Shown: positions 10,331 to 20,560 of the stretch, one piece after another
How positions within the stretch are numbered: position 1 is the first letter of the stretch
Layout: every line of letters begins with the position of its first letter
Assembly: GCF_024756255.1 (NCBI RefSeq)
Contig: NZ_JANUHB010000003.1
Location: 434,001 to 498,000 of the forward strand
Reading direction: 5' to 3'
DNA: 64,000 bases
From: Massilia agilis
GTDB lineage: Bacteria > Pseudomonadota > Gammaproteobacteria > Burkholderiales > Burkholderiaceae_D
Notes under the pieces: model-generated
The model's input: only the letters and a program-made list of their open reading frames with translations
Database searches by the model: none
What the model was told of the DNA's origin: nothing
Made by a program: the position numbers and the translations under genes

Positions 10331-11157
10331 TGGCACTCGTTAAGATGAAGCCGACCTCGCCAGGCCGCCGCGGCATGGTCAAGGTGGTCAACGCCGACCT
10401 GTACAAGGGTCGTCCGTTCGCCGCCCTGGTCGAGAAGAAATCGAAAACTGCTGGCCGTAACAACAACGGCCACATCACCACCCGCCACATCGGCGGTGGC
10501 CACAAGCAACACTATCGCGTGGTCGACTTCAAGCGCAACAAGGACGGGATCCCCGCCAAGGTCGAGCGCATCGAGTACGACCCGAACCGCAGCGCCCACA
10601 TCGCGCTGGTGTGCTACGCCGACGGCGATCGCAAGTACATCATCGCCACCAAGGGCATGGCCGTCGGTGACGTGGTCCAGAACGGCTCGGAAGCGCCGAT
10701 CAAGTCGGGCAACTGCCTGCCGATCCGCAACATCCCGGTCGGTACCACGATGCACTGCGTCGAAATGCTGCCTGGCAAGGGCGCGCAGATGGCGCGTACC
10801 GCCGGTGCCGGCGTCGTGCTGATGGCACGTGAAGGGACCTACGCCCAGGTGCGCCTGCGCTCGGGTGAAGTGCGCCGCGTGCACATCGAGTGCCGCGCCA
10901 CGGTTGGCGAAGTCGGCAACGGCGAGCACAACCTGCGCAAGATTGGTAAGGCTGGTGCAATGCGCTGGCGCGGTGTCCGCCCGACCGTTCGCGGTGTGGT
11001 GATGAACCCGATCGACCACCCGCACGGTGGTGGTGAAGGTCGTACGGCTGCCGGTCGTCATCCTGTGTCGCCTTGGGGCCAGCAGACGAAGGGTAAGAAG
11101 ACGCGTTCGAACAAGCGCACGTCTTCGATGATCGTCTCGCGCCGTGGTAAGAAATAA
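10330..11157 (+). CDS. rplB: 50S ribosomal protein L2
   Basis: L2 is needed for subunit joining and peptidyl transferase activity. The product is 275 residues with the conserved C-terminal [13 protein letters not shown] motif containing the functionally important His. The start overlaps the rplW stop (TAATG). Confidence 0.98.
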   Translation: MALVKMKPTSPGRRGMVKVVNADLYKGRPFAALVEKKSKTAGRNNNGHITTRHIGGGHKQHYRVVDFKRNKDGIPAKVERIEYDPNRSAHIALVCYADGDRKYIIATKGMAVGDVVQNGSEAPIKSGNCLPIRNIPVGTTMHCVEMLPGKGAQMARTAGAGVVLMAREGTYAQVRLRSGEVRRVHIECRATVGEVGNGEHNLRKIGKAGAMRWRGVRPTVRGVVMNPIDHPHGGGEGRTAAGRHPVSPWGQQTKGKKTRSNKRTSSMIVSRRGKK

Positions 11158-11167
11158 GGGGATCTAG

Positions 11168-11443
11168 ATGACTCGTTCACTGAAAAAAGGGCCGTTCTGC
11201 GACGCCCACCTGATGAAAAAGGTCGAGACCGCTCAGGCTTCGAAAGACAAGAAGCCCATCAAGACCTGGTCGCGCCGTTCGACGATCATGCCGGACTTCA
11301 TCGGCCTGACCATCGCTGTCCACAACGGCAAGGTGCACGTACCGGTGTACGTTTCCGAGAACATGGTTGGTCACAAGCTCGGCGAGTTCGCGCTGACCCG
11401 CACGTTCAAGGGCCACGCCGCTGACAAGAAGGCGAAGAAATAA
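11168..11443 (+). CDS. rpsS: 30S ribosomal protein S19
   Basis: S19 binds the 30S head with S13 near the A-site finger. The product is 91 residues, starting [10 protein letters not shown], with the standard KTWSRRS and GHKLGEF motifs. Ten bases separate it from rplB. Confidence 0.97.
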   Translation: MTRSLKKGPFCDAHLMKKVETAQASKDKKPIKTWSRRSTIMPDFIGLTIAVHNGKVHVPVYVSENMVGHKLGEFALTRTFKGHAADKKAKK

Positions 11444-11772
11444 TGGAAACTAAAGCTATCCTCAAGGGCGTGCGCTTGTCGGAACAGAAGGGCCGCCTGG
11501 TTGCAGACCTGATCCGTGGCAAGAAAGTTGACGCTGCGCTCAACATTCTGCAGTTCAGCCCGAAGAAGGGCGCGGCCATCGTCAAGAAAGTGCTGGAGTC
11601 CGCCATCGCGAACGCCGAGCACAACGACGGCGCCGACATCGACGAGCTGAAAGTCACCCAGATCTACGTCGAAAAGGGTCCGATCCTGAAGCGCTTTACG
11701 GCACGTGCCAAAGGCCGCGGTGATCGCATTTCGAAACAATCCTGTCACATCTTCGTGACTGTCGGTAACTAA
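11443..11772 (+). CDS. rplV: 50S ribosomal protein L22
   Basis: L22 contacts all 23S domains and lines the exit tunnel with L4. The product is 109 residues and ends in a [18 protein letters not shown] segment. It starts on the rpsS stop (TAATG). Confidence 0.97.
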   Translation: METKAILKGVRLSEQKGRLVADLIRGKKVDAALNILQFSPKKGAAIVKKVLESAIANAEHNDGADIDELKVTQIYVEKGPILKRFTARAKGRGDRISKQSCHIFVTVGN

Positions 11773-11783
11773 GGAGTCACACG

Positions 11784-12578
11784 ATGGGACAGAAGATTCA
11801 CCCGACTGGCTTTCGCCTGGCAGTAACCCGTAACTGGGCTTCGCGTTGGTACGCGGGCAACGGCAACTTCGCAGAAATGCTGAAGGAAGACCTGGAAGCC
11901 CGTGCCTTCCTGAAGAAGAAACTGAAGAACGCTTCGGTGGGCCGCATCGTCATCGAGCGTCCGGCCAAGAACGCGCGCTTCACCGTGTTCAGCTCGCGTC
12001 CGGGCGTCGTGATCGGCAAGAAAGGCGAGGACATCGAAGTTCTGAAGTCGTCGCTGACCAAGATCATGGGTGTTCCGGTGCACGTGAACATCGAAGAGAT
12101 CCGCAAGCCGGAAATCGACGCGCAACTGATCGCCGACTCGATCTCGCAGCAGCTCGAGAAGCGCATCATGTTCCGCCGCGCCATGAAACGCGCGATGCAG
12201 AACGCGATGCGCCTGGGCGCCCAGGGCATCAAGATCATGTCGTCGGGCCGCCTGAACGGCATCGAGATCGCCCGTACCGAATGGTACCGCGAAGGCCGTG
12301 TGCCCCTGCACACCCTGCGCGCCGACATCGACTACGGCACCAGCGAAGCCTCGACCACCTACGGCATCATCGGCGTGAAGGTCTGGGTTTACAAGGGCGA
12401 CCGCTCGGCCACCGGTGAAGCACCGGTGATCGAGACCCCGGCCGAAGAGAAGAAGCCGCGCGGCCCGCGCCGCGACGACGGCAAACCGGCTGGCCGTGGC
12501 CGCCCGGGCGCCAAGCCGGCAACCGCACCAGCAGGCCGCCGCGCTGCCAAGCCGGCTGCTGACAAAGCAGGAGAATAA
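11784..12578 (+). CDS. rpsC: 30S ribosomal protein S3, with extended C-terminus
   Basis: S3 forms part of the mRNA entry channel and has helicase activity with S4 and S5. The KH domain is seen in [10 protein letters not shown] near residue 75. The product is 264 residues against about 233 in E. coli; the extra part, roughly residues 215-264, is an Ala/Pro/Lys/Arg-rich low-complexity tail with [10 protein letters not shown]. Such tails occur in other betaproteobacteria. AAGGAG precedes the ATG. Confidence 0.97.
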   Translation: MGQKIHPTGFRLAVTRNWASRWYAGNGNFAEMLKEDLEARAFLKKKLKNASVGRIVIERPAKNARFTVFSSRPGVVIGKKGEDIEVLKSSLTKIMGVPVHVNIEEIRKPEIDAQLIADSISQQLEKRIMFRRAMKRAMQNAMRLGAQGIKIMSSGRLNGIEIARTEWYREGRVPLHTLRADIDYGTSEASTTYGIIGVKVWVYKGDRSATGEAPVIETPAEEKKPRGPRRDDGKPAGRGRPGAKPATAPAGRRAAKPAADKAGE

Positions 12579-12580
12579 AG

Positions 12581-13000
12581 ATGCTGCAGCCATCCCGCAG
12601 AAAGTATCGTAAAGAGCAGAAAGGCCGTAACACTGGCATTTCGCACGACCGCGGCACCGCGGTCTCGTTCGGCGAGTTCGGCCTGAAGGCGACCGTCCGC
12701 GGCCGTATCACCGCACGCCAGATCGAGGCAGCGCGTCGCGCCATGACCCGTCACATCAAGCGTGGCGGCCGGATCTGGATCCGTATCTTCCCGGACAAGC
12801 CGATTTCGAACAAGCCGGCCGAAGTCCGTATGGGTAACGGTAAAGGTAACCCGGAGTACTACGTCGCCGAGATCCAGCCAGGCAAGGTCCTGTACGAGAT
12901 GGACGGTGTCGCCGAAGAACTGGCGCGCGAAGCGTTCCGCCTGGCCGCTGCCAAACTGCCGCTGGCAACCACCTTCGTGGTGCGCCAGGTCGGCCAATAA
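12581..13000 (+). CDS. rplP: 50S ribosomal protein L16
   Basis: L16 organises the A-site tRNA binding region of the 50S subunit. The product is 139 residues, starting [11 protein letters not shown], with the conserved RIFPDKP and MGNGKGNPE segments. It starts two bases after the rpsC stop, with GGAG in the end of rpsC. Confidence 0.97.
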   Translation: MLQPSRRKYRKEQKGRNTGISHDRGTAVSFGEFGLKATVRGRITARQIEAARRAMTRHIKRGGRIWIRIFPDKPISNKPAEVRMGNGKGNPEYYVAEIQPGKVLYEMDGVAEELAREAFRLAAAKLPLATTFVVRQVGQ

Positions 13001-13012
13001 CAGGAGTTGAAT

Positions 13013-13204
13013 ATGAAAGCTAGTGAACTCCGCGGCAAAGGCGCAGACGAGCTGCAGAAAGAACTGAGCGACCTGCTCAAGGCCCAGTTCGGCCTGCGCA
13101 TGCAGATCGCGACGCAGCAGCTGACCAACACCGCGCAGCTCAAGAAAGTCCGCCGCGACATCGCGCGTGTGAAGACTGTGATGAACCAGAAGGAAGCCAA
13201 ATGA
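13013..13204 (+). CDS. rpmC: 50S ribosomal protein L29
   Basis: L29 is a small helical protein near the tunnel exit. The ATG at 13013 gives 63 residues (MKASELRGK). A TTG two codons upstream is unlikely because it abuts the AGGAG at 13002-13006; the ATG has a proper six-base spacing. The stop overlaps the rpsQ start. Confidence 0.96.
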   Translation: MKASELRGKGADELQKELSDLLKAQFGLRMQIATQQLTNTAQLKKVRRDIARVKTVMNQKEAK

Positions 13205-13473
13205 ACGACACCACTAAAACGGCGCTGAAGCGCACGCTGGTCGGCAAGGTCGTGTCCGACAAGATGGACAAGACGGTGACCGTACTGGTTGAGCGTCACG
13301 TCAAGCACCCGCTGTACGGCAAGATCATCGTGCGCTCGAACAAGTACCACGCGCACGACGAGACCAACCAGGCCAAGACCGGCGACACGGTCGAGATCTC
13401 GGAAGGTCGCCCGATCTCGAAGACGAAGGCGTGGAGCGTGACCCGTGTTGTGCAGGTAGCACAGGTTATCTAA
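13201..13473 (+). CDS. rpsQ: 30S ribosomal protein S17
   Basis: S17 is a primary 16S rRNA-binding protein of the 30S body. The product is 90 residues with the [17 protein letters not shown]-fold start and the KYHAHDE segment. Start overlaps rpmC stop (ATGA). Last gene before the 235-base gap containing the spc promoter. Confidence 0.97.
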   Translation: MNDTTKTALKRTLVGKVVSDKMDKTVTVLVERHVKHPLYGKIIVRSNKYHAHDETNQAKTGDTVEISEGRPISKTKAWSVTRVVQVAQVI

Positions 13474-13491
13474 GCCGCCCAAAAATTAGTC

Positions 13492-13520
13492 TTGCGGGGC
13501 CCGCTGGTATGTGACATACT
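13492..13520 (+). promoter_or_regulatory. Promoter of the spc operon (rplN onward), overlapped by an inverted repeat
   Basis: TTGCGG (13492-13497) and CATACT (13515-13520) are 17 bases apart, followed by a GC-rich discriminator AGCGGG. The -10 lies inside an imperfect inverted repeat (13499-13525, CCCGCTGGTAT and ATACTAGCGGG). No T-run follows, so this is more likely promoter or operator than terminator. The untranslated leader would be about 180 bases. Confidence 0.55.
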
Positions 13521-13708
13521 AGCGGGCTTCGTTCATGTGTTGCCGCAGTGGTCCCCGCGATCGCCGCGGCCTGCAACGAAGTTATTGGAAAGTCCAATCA
13601 CCCAAACGGACGCGCTTGCAATGAGGGCGGACGGCGGGACCAAGACTGACCGCAGGCCCATGACGCTGTCGTGGGGTTTCTTCGGCTTAAGTTGGGAAAG
13701 AAAATACT

Positions 13709-14077
13709 ATGATTCAAACTGAAAGCCGGCTCGAAGTGGCCGACAACACCGGTGCGAAAGAAGTTCTGTGCATCAAGGTGTTGGGCGGCTCCAAGCGCCG
13801 TTACGCGAGCATTGGCGACGTGATCAAGGTCACCGTGAAGGTGGCCCAGCCGCGCGGCCGTGTGAAAAAAGGTGAAATTTACAACGCCGTGGTTGTGCGT
13901 ACCGCCAAGGGCGTGCGCCGCCAGGACGGCTCCCTGGTCAAGTTCGACGGCAACGCCGCTGTCCTGCTGAACAACAAGCTGGAGCCGATCGGTACCCGTA
14001 TCTTTGGACCGGTCACGCGCGAACTGCGTACCGAGAAGTTCATGAAGATCGTGTCCCTGGCACCGGAAGTTCTGTAA
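13709..14077 (+). CDS. rplN: 50S ribosomal protein L14
   Basis: L14 contacts the 30S subunit and binds the silencing factor RsfS in stationary phase. The product is 122 residues starting [16 protein letters not shown], with the typical RGDGS-like [11 protein letters not shown] segment. First gene of the spc operon in the usual order. Confidence 0.98.
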   Translation: MIQTESRLEVADNTGAKEVLCIKVLGGSKRRYASIGDVIKVTVKVAQPRGRVKKGEIYNAVVVRTAKGVRRQDGSLVKFDGNAAVLLNNKLEPIGTRIFGPVTRELRTEKFMKIVSLAPEVL

Positions 14078-14087
14078 GGGGATCGCA

Positions 14088-14402
14088 ATGGATAAGATTC
14101 GTAAAAACGACGAAGTCGTCGTCCTGGCCGGCAAGGACAAGGGCAAGCGCGGTGTCGTGCAGCAGCGCGTGGACGCCGAGCACGTCATCGTCGAAGGCGT
14201 GAACGTGGCCAAGAAGGCCGTCAAGCCGAACCCGATGACCGGTGTTACTGGTGGTATCGTCGATAAGACCATGCCGATTCACGTGTCGAACGTTGCTCTG
14301 TTCAACGCTGCGACCGGCAAGGCAGACCGCGTGGGCTTCAAGATGGTGGACGGCAAGAAAGTCCGCGTCTTCAAGTCGAACGGCGAAGTAGTGAAAGGGT
14401 AA
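14088..14402 (+). CDS. rplX: 50S ribosomal protein L24
   Basis: L24 is an assembly-initiating protein of the 50S subunit. The product is 104 residues with the KOW motif [15 protein letters not shown] near the N-terminus. A GGGGATC site precedes the ATG. Confidence 0.97.
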   Translation: MDKIRKNDEVVVLAGKDKGKRGVVQQRVDAEHVIVEGVNVAKKAVKPNPMTGVTGGIVDKTMPIHVSNVALFNAATGKADRVGFKMVDGKKVRVFKSNGEVVKG

Positions 14403-14408
14403 TAAACA

Positions 14409-14948
14409 ATGGCCCGTCTCCAACAACTGTATAAAGACAAAGTCGTCGGCGAACTGACCGAGAAATTCGGTTACAAGTCGATCATGGAAGTGCCGCGCCT
14501 GACCAAGATCACCCTGAACATGGGTCTGGGCGAAGCGGTGGCCGACAAGAAGGTCATCGAGCACGCCACCGGCGACCTGACCAAGATCGCTGGCCAGAAA
14601 CCGGTCGTGACCAAGGCACGCAAGGCAATCGCCGGCTTCAAGATCCGTGAAGGCTACCCGATCGGTACGATGGTGACCCTGCGCGGCGCCCGTATGTACG
14701 AGTTCCTGGACCGCTTCATCACCGTGGCCCTGCCGCGCGTGCGTGACTTCCGTGGTGTCAACGGCCGTTCGTTCGATGGCCGCGGCAACTACAACATCGG
14801 CGTCAAAGAGCAGATCATCTTCCCGGAAATCGATTACGACAAAATCGATGCGCTGCGTGGCCTGAACATCTCGATCACCACGACCGCTAAGACCGACGAA
14901 GAAGCCAAAGCGCTGCTCGCCGCATTCAAATTCCCGTTCCGGAACTAA
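14409..14948 (+). CDS. rplE: 50S ribosomal protein L5
   Basis: L5 binds 5S rRNA and contacts P-site tRNA and the 30S head. The product is 179 residues with [10 protein letters not shown] and the conserved KIREGYPIG and FDGRGNYN motifs. Confidence 0.98.
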   Translation: MARLQQLYKDKVVGELTEKFGYKSIMEVPRLTKITLNMGLGEAVADKKVIEHATGDLTKIAGQKPVVTKARKAIAGFKIREGYPIGTMVTLRGARMYEFLDRFITVALPRVRDFRGVNGRSFDGRGNYNIGVKEQIIFPEIDYDKIDALRGLNISITTTAKTDEEAKALLAAFKFPFRN

Positions 14949-14952
14949 GAAC

Positions 14953-15258
14953 ATGGCAAAACTTGCACTGATTAACCGCGAACAGAAGCGTGCAGACCTG
15001 GTGGAGAAATTCGCCGCGAAGCGTGCCGCTCTGAAAGCGATCATCGACGACCAGACCAAGTCGGACGAAGAGCGTTACGAAGCCCGCCTGAAGCTGCAGG
15101 CGCTGCCGCGCAACGCCAACCCGACCCGCCAGCGCAACCGTTGCGCGCTGACCGGCCGTCCCCGTGGCACTTTCCGTAAATTCGGTCTGGCCCGTACCAA
15201 ACTCCGTGAATTCGCTATGCGTGGCGAGATCCCGGGCATGACCAAAGCTAGCTGGTAA
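14953..15258 (+). CDS. rpsN: 30S ribosomal protein S14, zinc-independent form
   Basis: S14 completes the 30S head. The product is 101 residues, the long form without the CxxC pairs of the zinc-binding paralogue; only one cysteine ([12 protein letters not shown]) is present. Four bases after rplE. Confidence 0.97.
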   Translation: MAKLALINREQKRADLVEKFAAKRAALKAIIDDQTKSDEERYEARLKLQALPRNANPTRQRNRCALTGRPRGTFRKFGLARTKLREFAMRGEIPGMTKASW

Positions 15259-15272
15259 TAGGAGAACAAGCA

Positions 15273-15668
15273 ATGAGTATGAGCGATCCTATCGCCGATA
15301 TGCTGACCCGTATCCGCAACGCACAAGGCGTGCAGAAGACCGCCGTGTCGATGCCGTCGTCGAAGCTGAAAGTTGCGATTGCCAACGTCCTGAAAGACGA
15401 GGGTTACATTGAAGATTTCGCCGTGTCCACCGAAGGTGGCAAGTCGGAACTGAAAATCGGTTTGAAATATTACGTTGGCCGTCCGGTCATCGAGCGCCTC
15501 GAGCGCGTGTCGCGTCCTGGCCTGCGCATCTACAAGGGCAAGGATGAGATCCCCTCGGTCATGAACGGCCTGGGCGTGGCAATCGTCTCGACCCCGCGTG
15601 GCGTGATGACCGACCGCAAAGCACGTGCTACCGGCGTCGGTGGCGAAGTGATTTGCTACGTGGCTTAA
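15273..15668 (+). CDS. rpsH: 30S ribosomal protein S8
   Basis: S8 binds the central domain of 16S rRNA and in E. coli represses the spc operon at the rplE region. The product is 131 residues from the ATG at 15273, which has AGGAG eight bases upstream; the second ATG two codons on is too far from it. SxPRG-like STPRGVMTD is present. Confidence 0.97.
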   Translation: MSMSDPIADMLTRIRNAQGVQKTAVSMPSSKLKVAIANVLKDEGYIEDFAVSTEGGKSELKIGLKYYVGRPVIERLERVSRPGLRIYKGKDEIPSVMNGLGVAIVSTPRGVMTDRKARATGVGGEVICYVA

Positions 15669-15678
15669 GGAGTAGACG

Positions 15679-16212
15679 ATGTCTCGAGTAGCTAAGATGC
15701 CAATCGCCGTGCCGGCCGGTACGGACGTAGCGATCAGCGCCAGCGCGATCACGGTCAAGGGCCCGCTGGGCTCGCTGACCCAGCCGCTGAACGGCCTGGT
15801 CAAGGTGGAAAACAACAACGGCACGCTGACCTTCGACGTGGTCGACGAGTCGCGTGAATCGAACGCGATGAGCGGCACCCTGCGTGCCCTGGTCAGCAAC
15901 ATGGTGACCGGCGTGACCAAGGGCTTCGAGAAGAAGCTGACCCTGGTCGGCGTGGGCTACAAGGCAGCCGTGCAGGGCAACGCCCTGAACCTGTCGCTGG
16001 GCTTCTCGCACCCGGTGCTGCATGCGATGCCGGAAGGCGTGACCGCCGCTACCCCGACCCCGACCGAGATCGTGATCAAGGGTATCGACCGCCAGAAGGT
16101 GGGCCAGGTCGCCGCTGAAGTGCGCGCTTACCGCTCGCCTGAGCCTTACAAGGGCAAGGGTGTCCGCTATGCGGACGAAGTGGTGAAGCTGAAAGAAACC
16201 AAGAAGAAATAA
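15679..16212 (+). CDS. rplF: 50S ribosomal protein L6
   Basis: L6 lies near the sarcin-ricin loop and the factor-binding site. The product is 177 residues with two copies of the L6 fold and the C-terminal [13 protein letters not shown] signature. Confidence 0.98.
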   Translation: MSRVAKMPIAVPAGTDVAISASAITVKGPLGSLTQPLNGLVKVENNNGTLTFDVVDESRESNAMSGTLRALVSNMVTGVTKGFEKKLTLVGVGYKAAVQGNALNLSLGFSHPVLHAMPEGVTAATPTPTEIVIKGIDRQKVGQVAAEVRAYRSPEPYKGKGVRYADEVVKLKETKKK

Positions 16213-16224
16213 TCGGAGCTGACG

Positions 16225-16587
16225 ATGGACAAGAAAGAATCGCGTCTGCGTCGTGGACGCCAAACCCGCATCAAGATTGCGCAGCTGGGCGTGAACCGCC
16301 TGCAGGTGCACCGCACCAACCTGCACATCTATGCGAACCTGATCAGCCCGGAAGCCAAGGTGCTGGTGTCGGCCTCGACGCTGGAAGCCGAAGTGCGTGC
16401 CGAGCTGGCTGGCCAGACCGGCAAGGGCGGCAACGCCGCTGCCGCTGCCCTGGTTGGCAAGCGCGTCGCAGAGAAAGCACTGAAAGCTGGAATCACCGAG
16501 GTAGCGTTCGACCGCTCCGGTTTCCGTTATCACGGCCGTGTCAAGGCGCTGGCGGAAGCCGCCCGTGAAGCCGGTCTGAAGTTCTAA
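16225..16587 (+). CDS. rplR: 50S ribosomal protein L18
   Basis: L18 binds 5S rRNA with L5. The product is 120 residues with a basic N-terminus ([11 protein letters not shown]) and the C-terminal [16 protein letters not shown] signature. CGGAGCTGAC precedes the ATG. Confidence 0.97.
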   Translation: MDKKESRLRRGRQTRIKIAQLGVNRLQVHRTNLHIYANLISPEAKVLVSASTLEAEVRAELAGQTGKGGNAAAAALVGKRVAEKALKAGITEVAFDRSGFRYHGRVKALAEAAREAGLKF

Positions 16588-16599
16588 GGAAGAATCGTC

Positions 16600-17118
16600 A
16601 TGGCAAAAATGCAAGCGAAAATGGCAAGCGACAAGCCGGATGATGGCATGCGCGAAAAAATGATCGCGATCAACCGTGTGACCAAAGTGGTCAAGGGCGG
16701 TCGCATCATGGGTTTTGCAGCGCTGACCGTTGTCGGTGACGGCGATGGCCGCATCGGCATGGGCAAGGGCAAGTCGAAGGAAGTTCCGGTCGGCGTGCAG
16801 AAGGCAATGGAAGAAGCCCGCCGCAACCTGATCAAGGTGCCCCTGAAGAACGGCACCCTGCAGCACAGTGTCGAAGGCCGCCACGGCGCCTCGCGCGTGA
16901 TGATGTCGCCGGCCAAGCCGGGTACCGGCGTGATCGCGGGCGGTGCAATGCGCGCGATCTTTGAAGTGATGGGCGTGACCGACGTGGTCGCCAAGTCGAC
17001 CGGTTCGAGCAACCCGTACAACCTGGTGCGCGCAACCCTCGACGGCCTGTCGAAGATGAGCACCCCGGCCGACATCGCCGCCAAGCGTGGCAAGTCGGTC
17101 GAAGAGATCCTGGGCTAA
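16600..17118 (+). CDS. rpsE: 30S ribosomal protein S5
   Basis: S5 helps translational accuracy and forms part of the mRNA entry channel. The product is 172 residues with the [18 protein letters not shown]-binding segment, where spectinomycin-resistance changes occur, unmutated by eye. AAGGAAG precedes the ATG. Confidence 0.98.
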   Translation: MAKMQAKMASDKPDDGMREKMIAINRVTKVVKGGRIMGFAALTVVGDGDGRIGMGKGKSKEVPVGVQKAMEEARRNLIKVPLKNGTLQHSVEGRHGASRVMMSPAKPGTGVIAGGAMRAIFEVMGVTDVVAKSTGSSNPYNLVRATLDGLSKMSTPADIAAKRGKSVEEILG

Positions 17119-17129
17119 GAGGAACCATC

Positions 17130-17309
17130 ATGGCAAACACCGTCAAAGTTAAACTGGTCAAGGGCCTGATCGGCACCCGCCAGGACCACCGCGCTACCGT
17201 GCGTGGCCTGGGCCTGCGTCGCGTGAACTCGGTTTCCGAGCTGCAGGACACCCCGGCCGTGCGCGGCATGATCAACAAGGTCGCCTACCTGGTCAAGGTA
17301 ATCGACTAA
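17130..17309 (+). CDS. rpmD: 50S ribosomal protein L30
   Basis: A short gene of 59 residues ([12 protein letters not shown]...) between rpsE and rplO. It has the family's [10 protein letters not shown] segment and C-terminal [19 protein letters not shown] precedes the ATG at 17130. Position and sequence match rpmD. Confidence 0.96.
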   Translation: MANTVKVKLVKGLIGTRQDHRATVRGLGLRRVNSVSELQDTPAVRGMINKVAYLVKVID

Positions 17310-17332
17310 GCCGCGCGCATAAGGAGAAATCA

Positions 17333-17764
17333 ATGGAACTGAATACCATTCAACCGGCAGAAGGCGCGAAGCACGCCAAGCGCCGCGTCGGCCGTGGCAT
17401 CGGCTCGGGCCTGGGCAAGACCGCCGGCCGCGGCCACAAGGGCCAGAAGTCGCGTTCGGGCGGCTTCCACAAGGTCGGCTTCGAAGGCGGCCAGATGCCG
17501 CTGCAGCGTCGTCTGCCCAAGCGTGGCTTCAAGTCGCTCAACGCCACCTTCAAGGCCGAAGTGCGCCTGTCCGACCTGAACACCCTGGCCGTCGGCGACG
17601 TCGACATCCTGGTGCTCAAGCAAGCTGGCATCCTGTCGACCCTGGCACGTGACGTGCGCGTCATCCAGTCCGGCGAGATCACCCGTGCGGTGAACCTCAA
17701 GGGCCTGAAAGTGACCGCCGGCGCGAAAGCGGCGATCGAGGCAGCGGGCGGTTCGGTCGCGTAA
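17333..17764 (+). CDS. rplO: 50S ribosomal protein L15
   Basis: L15 is a late-assembly protein of the 50S subunit. The product is 143 residues with the Gly/Arg-rich N-terminal extension ([27 protein letters not shown]) that threads into rRNA. AAGGAG precedes the ATG. Confidence 0.97.
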   Translation: MELNTIQPAEGAKHAKRRVGRGIGSGLGKTAGRGHKGQKSRSGGFHKVGFEGGQMPLQRRLPKRGFKSLNATFKAEVRLSDLNTLAVGDVDILVLKQAGILSTLARDVRVIQSGEITRAVNLKGLKVTAGAKAAIEAAGGSVA

Positions 17765-17795
17765 TTGCGACTAACCAGCCTGATCGGAGCACAAA

Positions 17796-19130
17796 TTGGC
17801 GACTAATACACAACTTGGTAAAAGCGCCGCAGCCGGCTTCCCCTGGAACCGGCTGTGGTTCTTGCTTGGCGCGTTGGTCGTGTACCGCATCGGAGCTCAC
17901 ATCCCGGTCCCCGGGATTGACCCGGCAAGGCTTGCCGCTCTGTTCAAGCAGAACGAAGGCGGCCTCCTTGGCATGTTCAACATGTTCTCGGGCGGCGCCA
18001 TGTCGCGCTTTGCCGTGTTCGCTCTTGGCATCACGCCTTACATTTCGGCTTCGATCATCATGCAGCTGGTGTCGATCGTCTCGCCGCAGATGGAAGCGCT
18101 GAAGAAGGAAGGCGAGGCAGGACGCCGGAAGATCACCCAGTACACCCGTTACTTCACGGTGGCACTGGCGCTGTTCCAGGCGTTCGGCATCGCGGTCGCG
18201 CTCGAGGCCCAGCAGGGCCTGGTGCTCGACCCCGGCTTCGGCTTCCGCTTCGTCACCGTCGTGACCCTGCTCACGGGCACGATGTTCCTGATGTGGCTGG
18301 GCGAGCAAATCACCGAGCGTGGCCTTGGAAACGGCATTTCGATCATCATCTTCGCCGGTATCGCGGCAGGTTTGCCGAGCGCCCTGGGTAGCCTGTTTAC
18401 CCTGGTGTCGAACGGTTCGATCAGCTCGATCGCCGCAATCTTCATCGTGGCCCTGGTGGCCGTGGTGACCTACGCGGTGGTGTTTGTCGAGCGTGGCCAG
18501 CGCAAGATCCTCGTGAACTACGCCAAGCGCCAGGTCGGCAACAAGGTGTACGGTGGCCAAACCAGCCACCTGCCCCTGAAGCTGAACATGGCCGGCGTGA
18601 TTCCGCCGATCTTTGCCTCGTCGATCATCCTGTTCCCGGCGACGATCGTCGACTGGTTCACCCGCGGCAAGGACACCACGAACCCGGTGATCGGGTTCCT
18701 GAAGGACCTGGCTGCGTCGCTGAGCCCTGGCGAGCCGATCAACATGCTGCTGTATGTGGTGGCGATCGTGTTTTTCTGCTTCTTCTATACCGCCCTGGTG
18801 TTCAACAGCCGGGAAACCGCGGACAACCTGAAGAAGAGCGGGGCGTTCGTGCCGGGCATCCGTCCGGGCGAGCAGACCGCGCGCTACATCGACAAGATCC
18901 TGATGCGCCTGACCCTAGCGGGTGCGGTGTACATCACCCTGGTGTGCCTGGTGCCGCAGTTCCTGCAAAGCCAGTGGAAAGTGCCTTTCTACTTTGGCGG
19001 CACGTCGCTGCTGATTATCGTGGTGGTGACGATGGACTTCATGGCCCAGGTTCAGAACTATGTGATGTCGCAGCAATATGAATCGCTGCTGCGCAAGGCA
19101 AACTTCAAGGGTGGTCTTCCGACCCGGTGA
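17796..19130 (+). CDS. secY: Protein translocase channel subunit SecY
   Basis: SecY forms the protein-conducting channel in the inner membrane, working with SecE, SecG and SecA. The product is 444 residues with ten hydrophobic helices and motifs such as [19 protein letters not shown], and [12 protein letters not shown]. The start is TTG at 17796 with CGGAGC upstream; the sequence begins [17 protein letters not shown]. It lies in its standard place after rplO in the spc operon. The stop is eight bases before infA. Confidence 0.97.
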   Translation: MATNTQLGKSAAAGFPWNRLWFLLGALVVYRIGAHIPVPGIDPARLAALFKQNEGGLLGMFNMFSGGAMSRFAVFALGITPYISASIIMQLVSIVSPQMEALKKEGEAGRRKITQYTRYFTVALALFQAFGIAVALEAQQGLVLDPGFGFRFVTVVTLLTGTMFLMWLGEQITERGLGNGISIIIFAGIAAGLPSALGSLFTLVSNGSISSIAAIFIVALVAVVTYAVVFVERGQRKILVNYAKRQVGNKVYGGQTSHLPLKLNMAGVIPPIFASSIILFPATIVDWFTRGKDTTNPVIGFLKDLAASLSPGEPINMLLYVVAIVFFCFFYTALVFNSRETADNLKKSGAFVPGIRPGEQTARYIDKILMRLTLAGAVYITLVCLVPQFLQSQWKVPFYFGGTSLLIIVVVTMDFMAQVQNYVMSQQYESLLRKANFKGGLPTR

Positions 19131-19138
19131 TAGAGCGA

Positions 19139-19357
19139 ATGGCAAAAGACGACGTCATCCAAATGCAGGGGGAGATTCTGGAGAATCTCCCGAACGCGAC
19201 ATTTCGCGTGAAGCTGGAAAACGGCCACGTGGTGCTGGGACATATCTCGGGTAAAATGCGGATGAACTACATCCGCATCCTCCCGGGCGACAAGGTGACG
19301 GTGGAGTTGACGCCGTACGATTTGTCGCGGGCCCGCATCGTGTTCCGCACCAAGTAA
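19139..19357 (+). CDS. infA: Translation initiation factor IF-1
   Basis: IF-1 binds the 30S A site during initiation. The ATG at 19139 gives the family-standard 72 residues ([11 protein letters not shown]) with OB-fold motifs [14 protein letters not shown] and [10 protein letters not shown]. An earlier in-frame GTG would overlap secY and is rejected. infA between secY and rpmJ is the common betaproteobacterial order. Confidence 0.97.
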   Translation: MAKDDVIQMQGEILENLPNATFRVKLENGHVVLGHISGKMRMNYIRILPGDKVTVELTPYDLSRARIVFRTK

Positions 19358-19392
19358 AACAATCAAGTAATCGAACCGAAAGAGAGTGCAAA

Positions 19393-19506
19393 ATGAAAGT
19401 TAACGCTTCAGTTAAGCGCATCTGCCGCAACTGCAAGATCATCAAGCGCAAGGGTGTGGTCCGCGTCATCTGCGTGGAGCCGCGTCACAAGCAGCGTCAA
19501 GGTTAA
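19393..19506 (+). CDS. rpmJ: 50S ribosomal protein L36, zinc-binding form
   Basis: A 37-residue gene ([15 protein letters not shown]...). It keeps the zinc ligands: CRNC, a later Cys in VICVEP, and His in RHKQ. GAAAGAGAGTG precedes the ATG at 19393. It is the usual link between the spc and alpha operons. Confidence 0.96.
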   Translation: MKVNASVKRICRNCKIIKRKGVVRVICVEPRHKQRQG

Positions 19507-19523
19507 TTTCGAGGAAATAACGA

Positions 19524-19889
19524 ATGGCACGTATTGCAGGGGTCAACATCCCCAACCATAAGCACGCCGTCATCGGCCTGACCGAGATCTACGGCATCGG
19601 CCGTCCGCGTTCGCAGAAGATCTGCGCTGCCGCTGGCGTCGCGACCGACAAGAAGGTCAAGGACCTGGACGACAACGAACTCGAGAAGCTGCGTGACGAA
19701 ATCGCGAAGTTTGTCGTGGAAGGCGACCTGCGCCGCGAACTGTCCATGAACATCAAGCGCCTGATGGACCTGGGCTGCTACCGTGGCATGCGTCACCGCA
19801 AGGGCCTGCCGGTTCGTGGTCAGCGTACCCGTACCAATGCTCGTACCCGCAAGGGCCCGCGCAAGGCAGCACAAGCTCTCAAGAAATAA
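19524..19889 (+). CDS. rpsM: 30S ribosomal protein S13
   Basis: S13 bridges the 30S head to the 50S subunit. The product is 121 residues starting [11 protein letters not shown], with the YGIGRPRSQ helix-hairpin-helix-like motif and the basic [15 protein letters not shown] tail that contacts P-site tRNA. First gene of the alpha operon. Confidence 0.98.
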   Translation: MARIAGVNIPNHKHAVIGLTEIYGIGRPRSQKICAAAGVATDKKVKDLDDNELEKLRDEIAKFVVEGDLRRELSMNIKRLMDLGCYRGMRHRKGLPVRGQRTRTNARTRKGPRKAAQALKK

Positions 19890-19903
19890 TCTAGGAACCT
19901 GAC

Positions 19904-20308
19904 ATGGCCAAGCAACAAAGCAGCGCAGCAGCAGCTCGCGTACGCAAGAAAGTGAAGAAAAACGTGGCTGAGGGCATCGCCCACGTCCACGCTTCGTTCA
20001 ACAACACCATCATCACCATCACCGACCGCCAGGGCAACGCCCTGTCGTGGGCGACCTCGGGTGGCGCAGGCTTCAAGGGCTCGCGCAAATCGACCCCGTT
20101 CGCCGCGCAGGTCGCTGCTGAAGCTGCCGGCAAGGTGGCCCAGGAGCAGGGCGTGAAGAACCTGGAAGTGCGTATCAAGGGCCCGGGCCCGGGCCGCGAG
20201 TCGGCTGTGCGCGCACTGAACAACCTCGGCATCAAGATCACCGAGATCCAGGACGTGACCCCGGTGCCGCACAACGGCTGCCGTCCGCCGAAGCGTCGCC
20301 GCATCTAA
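19904..20308 (+). CDS. rpsK: 30S ribosomal protein S11
   Basis: S11 forms the platform around the mRNA exit site. The product is 134 residues, with [13 protein letters not shown] and the C-terminal [14 protein letters not shown] signature. Fourteen bases follow rpsM. Confidence 0.98.
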   Translation: MAKQQSSAAAARVRKKVKKNVAEGIAHVHASFNNTIITITDRQGNALSWATSGGAGFKGSRKSTPFAAQVAAEAAGKVAQEQGVKNLEVRIKGPGPGRESAVRALNNLGIKITEIQDVTPVPHNGCRPPKRRRI

Positions 20309-20333
20309 GTCGTTGCCGGCGCCCGTGCGCCGC

Positions 20334-20373
20334 GCATCGCCTGCGATGCATCACGGTTTCACAGCGAAACCGT
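20334..20373 (+). other. Two hairpins in the rpsK-rpsD gap
   Basis: GCATCGC (20334-20340) pairs with GCGATGC (20343-20349), and ACGGTTTC (20353-20360) with GAAACCGT (20366-20373). The bases after the second are CTTAATTG, a weak U-tract. They could reduce read-through into rpsD or fold as part of its leader. Confidence 0.45.
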
Positions 20374-20417
20374 CTTAATTGTGAGAGATCGCCGGTGCAG
20401 TGCCCTGCAAAATGGGT

Positions 20418-20423
20418 TATACT
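20418..20423 (+). promoter_or_regulatory. Possible -10 element upstream of rpsD
   Basis: TATACT at 20418-20423 followed by GCCCGG resembles the other ribosomal promoters here, but the -35 position (GTGCAG, 17 bases away) is poor. Confidence 0.35.
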
Positions 20424-20560
20424 GCCCGGCTATTGTCGCCTGCGGGCCAACCGCGGGTGGTATTTTCAGCCACGTCCGGTCTCATCGAAGAACTGGACTA
20501 GCGCCTGTTATGGCTCGGCCATCTCTGGGGCGTGATTTTTAATTTATAAAGGTATCTAAC

